Assembly (NCBI GenBank): GCA_003512825.1
Contig: DOOI01000168.1
Location: forward strand, 654-15,803
Reading direction: 5' to 3'
Length of the DNA: 15,150 nucleotides
Origin: Paracoccaceae bacterium
GTDB taxonomy: Bacteria; Pseudomonadota; Alphaproteobacteria; Rhodobacterales; Rhodobacteraceae
Part shown: in pieces, positions 1 to 5,288 of the stretch
How positions within the stretch are numbered: position 1 is the first letter of the stretch
Layout: each line of letters opens with the position of its first letter
Made by a program: the position numbers and the translations under genes
Notes under the pieces: generated by a model
Database searches by the model: none
Told to the model about the DNA's origin: nothing
Seen by the model: the letters and a program-made list of their open reading frames with translations, nothing else

Positions 1-1
1 G

Positions 2-256
2 GGTGCCGACGGCATCGCTTGGGCCAAAAAGTTGGCGCAACGCGAGGGAATTTTGACCGGTATTTCAGGCGGTGCAACTGTCGCTGTGGCGATGGGGATT
101 GCCGAACGTGCAAAGCCGGGATCGGTGATCCTCGCAATGTTAGCTGATACCGGCGAAAGATACCTGACGACCCCACTTTTTGCCGACATTCCCGAAGACA
201 TGGATGCGGATGAGGCTGCGCTGTCGCAATCGACCCCCGGATATCAGATGGGCTGA
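2..256 (+). CDS. cysK: Cysteine synthase (O-acetylserine sulfhydrylase-type), C-terminal part, cut by the window edge
   Basis: This is the C-terminal 84 residues of a PLP-dependent beta-family enzyme that makes cysteine from O-acetylserine and sulfide in the cytosol. The frame is open from base 2, with no start codon in view, and ends at TGA 254-256. The visible family marks are EGILTGISGGATVAVA, which matches the EGIL-GISSGA segment of CysK, and LADTGERYLTTPLF, which matches the SGERYLST-LF signature near the CysK C-terminus. The tail after this (EDMDADEAALSQSTPGYQMG) is longer than in E. coli CysK and is not recognised. The next start codon follows after 33 bases with its own ribosome site, so the gene probably headed a short operon with the decarboxylase remnant. 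A cystathionine beta-synthase-like or other beta-family PLP enzyme is a less likely alternative. The partial state comes from the window cut, not from decay. Confidence 0.85.
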   Translation, partial: GADGIAWAKKLAQREGILTGISGGATVAVAMGIAERAKPGSVILAMLADTGERYLTTPLFADIPEDMDADEAALSQSTPGYQMG

Positions 257-289
257 CCCCAGGAAACAAACAGCAATAGGGAGAACAAG

Positions 290-406
290 ATGAGCAAGCA
301 GGATATCGCTGGCGCAGAAAAAACGCTCGACCCGGCCGATTGGGGCGAGGCCCGCGTTCTGGCGCATCGGATGGTCGATGACGCGTTCGATCACAACAAA
401 ACCTAA
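290..406 (+). pseudogene. N-terminal stump of a PLP-dependent (aromatic-type) amino acid decarboxylase
   Basis: A 38-codon frame starts at ATG 290 behind a GGGAG ribosome site at about 279-283 and stops at TAA 404-406. Its product reads like the first residues of group II PLP-dependent decarboxylases. The stretch LDPADWGEARVLAHRMVDD resembles the LDP-DW---R-LAHRM-DD opening seen in many alphaproteobacterial members. The similarity ends at about DDAFDH (base 394), where the next bases become AT-rich and a stop follows. The PLP-lysine domain is absent. The likely reading is that an insertion or deletion removed about 90 percent of the gene and joined the stump to foreign DNA. The family match is from memory and short, so an intact small protein of unknown role cannot be excluded. 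Confidence 0.5.
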
Positions 407-428
407 ATCAACCTGAATTGGAGAAATA

Positions 429-716
429 ATGCAAAAACTATCTATTATTAGGTTCAAACCTAAGCCTGAATGTTTCGATGAGTTTGTCGCTAGCATCACC
501 GCGTTTAATGGAAGTAAGCACCGTATCTTCCACCTGATGCAATCAGGAGATGAGCTTCATGCAATTGTGATAAGAAATTCGGAAATACTTACTCAAGATG
601 CGGCTGACGGTGTAAATTGGCTGGATGGTCAACGACATCTTCTGCAAGAGTTTGATGCGATCAACCGACACACCATAGCTTTAAGCGGTGACCTAATTCA
701 TAGCACCATCGAATAA
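429..716 (+). CDS. Small hypothetical protein, predicted dimeric alpha/beta-barrel fold (ABM-like)
   Basis: A 95-residue protein that I cannot assign to a named family. The start ATG 429 has GGAG at 420-423, five bases upstream. The pattern of hydrophobic strands and amphipathic helices fits beta-alpha-beta-beta-alpha-beta. Strand 1 is KLSIIRFKP (3-11), a helix covers about 15-25, two strands lie around 31-50 (RIFHLM, LHAIVIRN), a helix covers about 63-76, and a final strand is HTIALSG. This is the layout of small dimeric ferredoxin-like barrels such as antibiotic-biosynthesis monooxygenase (ABM) domains. No signal peptide or membrane segment is visible. It is the first of three similar-sized genes on the same strand, separated by 56 and 107 bases. 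Its base composition is clearly poorer in G+C than the backbone genes, which suggests transfer. The fold call is inference; the coding status is supported by the ribosome site and the size. Confidence 0.6.
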   Translation: MQKLSIIRFKPKPECFDEFVASITAFNGSKHRIFHLMQSGDELHAIVIRNSEILTQDAADGVNWLDGQRHLLQEFDAINRHTIALSGDLIHSTIE

Positions 717-772
717 CAGTCTTTGCTGCCTTCAGCTGACTTAATTTTGGTGCCACGATATGGAGAACTATA

Positions 773-1027
773 ATGATCTTTATGATTACAATGACACACG
801 ACTATTCCACTTGCCAAACCCATGACCCTGAAAGAGGACCACTGTGGAAAAATACGCTCAGAAGTTTACCAGACCACGGGCTTAAGATTCACGCAAATTA
901 CGTAAACAGACTTGAGCATAAGGGTTTTATGGTTGTTGAAGCAGATAGTTTTGAACAAATTGATGCTGCTTTTGATCCAGTTTTAGAGATGGGTCACTTT
1001 GAAGTAACGCCAGTCATGCAGCGTTAA
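773..1027 (+). CDS. Small DUF3303-like / dimeric alpha/beta-barrel protein
   Basis: An 84-residue protein with its start at ATG 773 behind GGAG at 762-765, seven bases upstream. It opens with the strand MIFMITMTHDY, then a helix region (DPERGPLWKNTLRSL), two strands ending in GFMVVEADS, a helix (FEQIDAAFDPVLE), and a closing strand, FEVTPVMQ. The order of elements, the VVEAD turn and the FEVTPV ending resemble DUF3303-type proteins, which are small ferredoxin-fold dimers of unknown biochemical role. The gene lies in the AT-rich block between two other small genes of similar predicted fold, so the three may act on one small-molecule pathway together with the hydrolase downstream. No catalytic residue can be named. 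An internal ATG at 782 (third codon after the first) is possible but has poorer spacing. Confidence 0.6.
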   Translation: MIFMITMTHDYSTCQTHDPERGPLWKNTLRSLPDHGLKIHANYVNRLEHKGFMVVEADSFEQIDAAFDPVLEMGHFEVTPVMQR

Positions 1028-1134
1028 CTACGTTGAGCCAACCGAAATGCTCTACTGCTTAAAGCGATACGCCAGCTTATCTTTTTGTTCGCTTATCGTG
1101 CTGAGACACAAAATAATTAAGGGAAATTAAAATA

Positions 1135-1419
1135 ATGGCCTATGCTCGGATAAACACAATCACATTTGCTTCAGAAGCGGCCGCAGACGAACTTCAAGCT
1201 AATTACGCATCGACAGCGCCTGCAGGGTTTCCTGAAGCTCTATTATTAGTTTCAGTAAGAACTGGCCCACTAACTGCTTCGTTAACATCAATTTATGAAG
1301 ACAAAGCTGCATTTGATCGATCAGCTGAAGAACGCACGAAGCGCATGGCAGCCAATGGACATTTGATGGATGGCGTTGTTGTTGAAGAAGGTGAAGTAAC
1401 ATTATTTCACCTAAAATAA
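1135..1419 (+). CDS. Small hypothetical protein, ABM-like dimeric alpha/beta-barrel
   Basis: A 94-residue protein starting at ATG 1135, with AAGGGA at about 1119-1124, a slightly long spacing of ten bases. The predicted layout is strand YARINTITF (3-11), helix EAAADELQANYAST, strand ALLLVSVRTG, strand ASLTSIYED, helix KAAFDRSAEERTKRMAA and strand EVTLFHLK. This is the usual order of an antibiotic-biosynthesis-monooxygenase-like or quorum-type small barrel. The helix following SIYEDKAAFDRSAE is characteristic of ABM-like proteins, in which this element packs over the ligand pocket. No cofactor motif is visible; ABM enzymes usually need none. It ends 41 bases before the hydrolase and probably shares its transcript. 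The function is unknown; the fold is inferred from sequence pattern only. Confidence 0.6.
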   Translation: MAYARINTITFASEAAADELQANYASTAPAGFPEALLLVSVRTGPLTASLTSIYEDKAAFDRSAEERTKRMAANGHLMDGVVVEEGEVTLFHLK

Positions 1420-1460
1420 GTCCCTCAGAGTATACTGTTTGCTCATTTGGAGTTTAATCT

Positions 1461-2282
1461 ATGAAACTAGAAGAGACGGATTTCATCGAAGCGGGAAGTG
1501 GCGAAAAGGTAATCCTTGTTCACTCAAGCGTTGCTGGAGCCAAACAATGGCGGAGCCTGATGGAGACGCTTTCCAACGACTTCCATGTCATAGCAATTAA
1601 CCTATTTGGCTACGGAGATACCCGTGTTTGGGAAGATGATGGCAAACAGCGTTTGAAAGATCAGGCGAGGCTAATCGAACCCTTTTTGCCGACAGGTGAC
1701 GACAAGATTTCGATTGTTGGACACTCGTTCGGTGGCAGCGTTGCGATGAAGGCGGCTGCAATATTTAAAACGAAGGTTCGCCGCTTGGCCCTTATCGAGC
1801 CTAACCCATTTTATCTTCTGAAAAAGTATGGGCGGTCCGAAGCCTAGCAAGAAGCGGTCACTTTAAGGGATGCGATCAAGTCAAACGGGAAAGCTGGGAG
1901 ATGGGAAGTCGCTGCTGAAGTGTTTGCAAATTATTGGACAGGTGCTGGAAGCTGGGATGCCATGCCTCATGAGCGGAAATCCAAATTTGCGCAGGCGTTG
2001 ATGCCAAATTTCCATGAATGGGATGCGGTAATGAATGAAGAAACGTCATTTGCGGAATGGGAAAGAGATTTACCCAAAGATACGACTGTCGTGTCAGCAC
2101 AAGATACAGTCCGATCCATTAGTGAGATTGTTGAATTGATGAAAGAGAGCGTTTCTGAATGGCGCTTCGAACAGATAGAGCGCGGTGGGCACATGGCGAC
2201 AATGACCAAGCCGGATCTGATCAATCCGATTGTCGTCAGTGCCTTAGATTGGCATCCGCTCTGGGCTCAGACCCGACCTTAG
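1461..2282 (+). pseudogene. Alpha/beta hydrolase interrupted by an in-frame TAG codon
   Basis: A single reading frame runs from ATG 1461 (GGAG at 1449-1452) to TAG 2280-2282. Reading through the one internal stop, TAG at 1845-1847, gives 273 residues, the usual length of a cytosolic alpha/beta-hydrolase. Before the stop are the oxyanion strand VILVHSS (17-23) and the nucleophile elbow GHSFGG (87-92, Ser89). After the stop, in the same frame, are PNFHEWDAVM, a candidate acid in VSAQDT (Asp215) and the catalytic histidine in GGHM (His244). The amber codon therefore separates the nucleophile from the acid and the histidine, and the 128-residue truncated product should be inactive. The codon is followed by CAA GAA GCG, so a change of CAG (Gln) to TAG is the simplest origin. 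A downstream start at GTG 1920 would give only the C-terminal part. Substrate unknown. Confidence 0.8.
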
Positions 2283-2666
2283 CTGCGCGACCCACCAAGG
2301 TCCGCTAAGGGCCGATAGCAGCAAGCACTGCCCGCATGCTAAGCGCCAACCAAAAGTAGGCAGCAAGCAACAAATACAGCCAGTTCCAAAGCTGGGTTTA
2401 CGTGCGCAACGCCACTGACCGTAAACAGTGTTCTTGGCAACAACCTCAAACACTGTGTCGGAAGACTTTGTTATAGAACTTGCCCGTAACACAGCAGCCA
2501 ACACAGTGTTCGCAACACAGCACTAGCCAACACTGTGTCCAACACAGCAAATCCGCCCTAAAAATAGTCAGCAACACAGCAAAAAGTGTGTGTAAGGTGT
2601 GTTTTTGATTTACACAACTTTAGCGCGCATTTCAAAATTCTAAGCCATTGTTTTTGTTAGTAAAAG
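2283..2666. other. Non-coding gap of about 380 bases with repeats, between the hydrolase remnant and tRNA-Phe
   Basis: No convincing gene is seen. The left part (2275-2310) holds short inverted repeats, CCTTAGC at 2277-2283 against GCTAAGG at 2304-2310 and GACCTT at 2275-2280 against AAGGTC at 2297-2302. The phrase GCAGCAAGCA occurs twice, near 2318 and 2362. The right part carries the AACACAG array described separately. The last 80 bases before the tRNA are AT-rich and show no clear terminator for the tRNA transcript, which runs leftwards into this gap. The stretch reads as decayed or mobile-element-derived DNA; this is inference. Confidence 0.6.
2422..2583. repeat. Array of eight AACACAG/AACACTG repeats, several palindromic
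   Basis: Copies begin at 2422 (degenerate TAAACAGTGTT), 2449 (AACACTGTGTC), 2488 (AACACAGCAGC), 2500 (AACACAGTGTT, a perfect odd-length palindrome apart from its centre), 2514 (AACACAGCACT), 2529 (AACACTGTGTC), 2541 (AACACAGCAAA) and 2573 (AACACAGCAAA). Five copies between 2488 and 2551 are spaced 12, 14, 15 and 12 bases apart. The others are 26 to 39 bases apart. The full sites follow AACACWGTGTY and the half sites follow AACACAGC. Such an array could be iterons of a plasmid replicon, a centromere-like site or an operator cluster. No Rep or Par gene lies in the window to decide. It does not resemble the known alphaproteobacterial parS palindrome. Confidence 0.7.
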
Positions 2667-2741
2667 TGGTGCCCAGGGGCGGAATCGAACCACCGACACG
2701 AGGATTTTCAATCCACTGCTCTACCCCTGAGCTACCCGGGC
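2667..2741 (-). tRNA. tRNA-Phe (anticodon GAA)
   Basis: The minus strand folds as a complete 75-nt tRNA. The acceptor arms are GCCCGGG and CCTGGGC (one G-U pair), the D-arm is GCTC/GAGC, and the T-arm is GGTGG-TTCGATT-CCGCC. The anticodon loop TTGAAAA contains GAA, which reads phenylalanine codons. The CCA end is encoded (TGG at 2667-2669 on the plus strand). The anticodon stem GTGGA/TCCTC has a U-U mismatch at its second pair (positions 28-42). The gene lies downstream of the P450 gene on the same strand with its own likely promoter. Its 3' end faces the AT-rich accessory region, the usual polarity for a tRNA used as an integration site. Confidence 0.95.
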
Positions 2742-2771
2742 ACGGGAACGTTTCTACGTTCGGGTGTGCGC

Positions 2772-2800
2772 TACATAAGGGAGGCCGCTAGGGGTGTCCA
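2772..2800 (-). promoter_or_regulatory. Likely sigma-70 promoter of tRNA-Phe
   Basis: On the minus strand TGGACA (2795-2800) and TATGTA (2772-2777) are separated by 17 bases, close to the -35/-10 consensus, and would start transcription about 20-25 bases before the tRNA. A 6-bp inverted repeat GAACGT/ACGTTC (2746-2751 and 2756-2761) lies in the leader. It may help processing, but this is inference. Confidence 0.5.
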
Positions 2801-2829
2801 GAGGAATTTTCACCCTGTTGCACCATGAT

Positions 2830-3987
2830 TTAGCGTAAAGTCACAGGCACCGAAATCGGCCCACGAAACGCCCATCCCTCGATGCGCGCAGGCCCCGCCA
2901 ACGCCATCTTCGGGAAGCGCTCAAAGAGCCGAGGCAGGGCGATCTCGCCAATCAATGCCCGACTCACCCACGCTCCGGCGCAAAAATGTGGCCCCGCCCC
3001 AAAAGGGATCGATGCGCCACGCTCTTGGTCAAGGTCAAATGCCTCGGGTCGCGCGAAATGCGCCGGGTCACGATTGGCCGCGCCAAACATCAAAAACACC
3101 CGCTCTTCCGCCTCATAGCGCAGCCCATCCAGCAACGCCGCGCGCGCCACACGCCGTGGCGACATGCCAATAGGGCTGATCCATCGCGCATATTCCTCGA
3201 ATGCCGCAAGATAGCTGTGCCGCCCGTCCTGCACCGCTTTGGCCTGGTCAGGGTGGCGCAACAAGGCCCAAGCCGTGCCTGCAATTGCCTTGCGAGGCTC
3301 GTTTTGCCCACCCGAAATTGCCAGTTTCACATTGGCCCGCACCTGCTCTTCGGCCAGCCCACCGCGCAGCATCACTGTCAAAAGCGACGGCGCCTCCTCG
3401 GCCCTGGCCTGCGCCAGCCTTGCGTCGATATGTGCGTCAATCGAAGCGGTGGCGCTATGGCACTCCGCCTCCACATCCGGGTCGCCCGCGTAATTGGCGC
3501 AGCCTTGGATCATGCCCTTGCTCACCCGGTCCATCTCGGCCCAAGCCATGTTGCTCAAACCTGTCACCGCCTTGAGCGCCTCGCCTGAGACCTCCATCGC
3601 GTAATCCGTCACCAGATCAGCGGTGTCGCGCTCTGCCAATCGCTCCAATGCCCGCGCCACAATCGCTTCAAACGCCGCCGTCCAATGATCGCGCACGGTT
3701 TTGGGGCTGACCGTCGGGAAAATCATCCGTCGCTCATCCAGATGCGCCGCGCCATCCTTCCGCATCATGTTCTCGCCCATCAAACGCGTCATCAGCCCCA
3801 AGGGTTGCTGGCTTGAGAACACATCCACCATCTTTTCATAGCGAAACACCGCATCGCGCTGTGTGATCAGAACCGCGCCCAATTGCGGCACCTGCACCGC
3901 AGGCCCCTTGCGCTGCATCTGCGCCAGATCTGGGTAGGGGTCGGCATGAAACCGCCCCGGATCAATCTCATAAACGGGGGGGCGCAT
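2830..3987 (-). CDS. Cytochrome P450, bacterial soluble type, atypical I-helix
   Basis: A 385-residue haem monooxygenase of the soluble bacterial class; no membrane anchor is visible. The haem-binding loop is canonical, FGAGPHFCAG with Cys336 as the thiolate ligand. The K-helix ExxR is E265-YA-R268. The PERF-like region contains DPAHFARPEAFDLD. The I-helix is unusual: where most P450s have A/G-G-x-D/E-T, this one reads GGQNEPR (226-232), so the acid-alcohol pair that delivers protons during oxygen activation appears replaced by Asn229-Glu230. Start ATG 3985-3987 follows AAGGAG (3994-3999, minus strand). The gene diverges from selU across about 107 bases. No ferredoxin or reductase gene lies in the window, so the electron donor and substrate are unknown. 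It could be a peroxygenase or a conventional monooxygenase with an alternative proton relay. Confidence 0.92.
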   Translation of the reverse strand: MRPPVYEIDPGRFHADPYPDLAQMQRKGPAVQVPQLGAVLITQRDAVFRYEKMVDVFSSQQPLGLMTRLMGENMMRKDGAAHLDERRMIFPTVSPKTVRDHWTAAFEAIVARALERLAERDTADLVTDYAMEVSGEALKAVTGLSNMAWAEMDRVSKGMIQGCANYAGDPDVEAECHSATASIDAHIDARLAQARAEEAPSLLTVMLRGGLAEEQVRANVKLAISGGQNEPRKAIAGTAWALLRHPDQAKAVQDGRHSYLAAFEEYARWISPIGMSPRRVARAALLDGLRYEAEERVFLMFGAANRDPAHFARPEAFDLDQERGASIPFGAGPHFCAGAWVSRALIGEIALPRLFERFPKMALAGPARIEGWAFRGPISVPVTLR

Positions 3988-4094
3988 CGCGGTCTCCTTC
4001 TCCCATAGCCCACCCTGCCTTTGCCGCGCACGCCTGACAAGCCCGTCGCCACGCGGCCACTGGCAGCCCGCGCGCCCATGTGCGACAAGGCGGC

Positions 4095-5165
4095 ATGGCC
4101 ATAGAACTCACCTCCCTCGCTGCGCTGCGCGATTTGCCCTTTGACGAAATCATCGACGTTCGCAGCCCTGCGGAATTCGCCGAAGATCACGTGCCGGGCG
4201 CCATCTCGCTGCCTGTGCTCTCCAACGAAGAGCGCGCGCATGTCGGTACGCTCTATAAACAGGTCGAGCCATTCGTGGCGCGCAAGGTTGGTGCCGCCCT
4301 CGTGGCCCGCAATGCCGCCCTCCACCTAGAAGGCCCGTTGGCAGATCGCCCGGGCAGCTGGCGCCCCTTGGTCTATTGCTGGCGCGGGGGGCAACGCTCT
4401 GGCTCTTTCGCCTCCATTCTGGCGCAAATTGGCTGGCGGGCCGATTTGGTAAAGGGCGGTTACAAATCCTTCCGTAGCCTCGTGGTCGACGCGATGCATA
4501 ACGCCGCGCTGCCCCATCGCCTCATCCCCGTCGATGGGATGACAGGCACGGCAAAAACTGCGCTTTTGGCCGAGATTGCCGCGCGCGGGGGGCAGGTGGT
4601 CGATCTTGAAGGTCTTGCAAATCACCGTGGCTCGCTCTTTGGCGGCATGGGCGGGCAGCCCAGCCAAAAGATGTTTGAAACCCGCATCGCCATGGCCTTC
4701 GCGCATCACGATCCTGCCCACCCCGTGTTCATCGAGTCAGAAGCGGCGAAAGTGGGCGATCTGCTTGTGCCCACCTCTGTGTGGAAAGCGATGACCCAAG
4801 CGCCGCGCCTCTATCTCGAAGCCACACCCGAGGCGCGCGCGGGCTACCTCGCCACGGCCTATGCCGACCTTACCGCCGATCCCGCGCGCTTGGCCCGCAC
4901 GCTGCAAGCCTTGGTGCCCTATCAAGGCTACGAGACTGTCGCGGCATGGGGCGCGCTTGCCGATCAGCGGCGCTTTGCCGAGCTCGCAGGTGCATTGATG
5001 GAGCGACATTACGATCCGCGCTACCTCAAGGCCGAAGACCACCGCGCACCGAAGGCGGCGAGCCTGTCGATGGGCGACCTCAGCCCTGCGGCGATTGCCC
5101 GCGCAGCCGAAGACTGCCTCGCTCGCTTTGGTAAAATCGACCAAGCGGTCGGATTAGCGTCATAA
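4095..5165 (+). CDS. selU: tRNA 2-selenouridine synthase
   Basis: This enzyme (also mnmH) replaces sulfur in 5-substituted 2-thiouridine at the wobble base of certain tRNAs with selenium, using selenophosphate and a geranylated intermediate. The N-terminal rhodanese domain has IIDVRSPAEFAEDHVPGA (19-36) and the active cysteine loop VYCWRGGQRSG, with Cys95. A P-loop follows at 148-155 (GMTGTAKT), with Ala in place of the usual Gly before Lys154. GSLFGGMGGQPSQKMFE and FIESEA are further family blocks. At 356 residues it matches the family length (about 360). ATG 4095 is chosen because AAGGCGG lies just upstream; GTG 4080 in the same frame would add five residues. It converges with selD, its selenophosphate source, across a bidirectional terminator. 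Confidence 0.95.
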   Translation: MAIELTSLAALRDLPFDEIIDVRSPAEFAEDHVPGAISLPVLSNEERAHVGTLYKQVEPFVARKVGAALVARNAALHLEGPLADRPGSWRPLVYCWRGGQRSGSFASILAQIGWRADLVKGGYKSFRSLVVDAMHNAALPHRLIPVDGMTGTAKTALLAEIAARGGQVVDLEGLANHRGSLFGGMGGQPSQKMFETRIAMAFAHHDPAHPVFIESEAAKVGDLLVPTSVWKAMTQAPRLYLEATPEARAGYLATAYADLTADPARLARTLQALVPYQGYETVAAWGALADQRRFAELAGALMERHYDPRYLKAEDHRAPKAASLSMGDLSPAAIARAAEDCLARFGKIDQAVGLAS

Positions 5166-5172
5166 CGCAATC

Positions 5173-5193
5173 CAGACGCAAAACAGACGCAAA
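5173..5193 (+). repeat. Two tandem copies of CAGACGCAAA
   Basis: CAGACGCAAA occurs at 5173-5182 and 5184-5193, eleven bases apart, directly after the selU stop. It may be chance slippage; no role is evident. Confidence 0.5.
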
Positions 5194-5225
5194 TCATACC
5201 AAGCGCGGGTTCGAAAATTTCAATA

Positions 5226-5250
5226 AAAATCCCTTGAAATAAGGGATTTT
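5226..5250. terminator. Bidirectional intrinsic terminator between selU and selD
   Basis: A perfect 10-bp inverted repeat, AAAATCCCTT (5226-5235) and AAGGGATTTT (5241-5250), with a five-base loop. T-rich ends lie on both strands, so it can stop both the selU (+) and the selD (-) transcripts. Confidence 0.8.
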
Positions 5251-5288
5251 CGCCAGAGATATCGGATTTGGACAAGCATTTTGGCCGA

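Noticed and set aside
740..760. TGGTGCC near 748 as a left attachment copy of the tRNA-Phe 3' end.
   Set aside because: The match is only about seven bases, which is expected by chance.
1845..1847. Programmed recoding (pyrrolysine or read-through) at the internal TAG.
   Set aside because: No pyl genes or recoding structure are visible, and Pyl is not expected in this group. A nonsense mutation is the default.
1920..2282. A separate gene for the C-terminal half of the hydrolase, starting at GTG 1920.
   Set aside because: It is in the same frame as 1461-1847 with only one stop between, and it carries the catalytic His of the same domain. One broken gene is simpler.
2244..2504. An 86-codon minus-strand ORF over the hydrolase end and the repeat gap.
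   Set aside because: No ribosome site; Cys- and Trp-rich low-complexity product running through repeats; overlaps the real frame. Treated as chance.
2283..2666. A CRISPR array from the repeated AACACAG motifs.
   Set aside because: The repeats are only 7-11 bases, spaced irregularly, and occur in both orientations; there are no cas genes.
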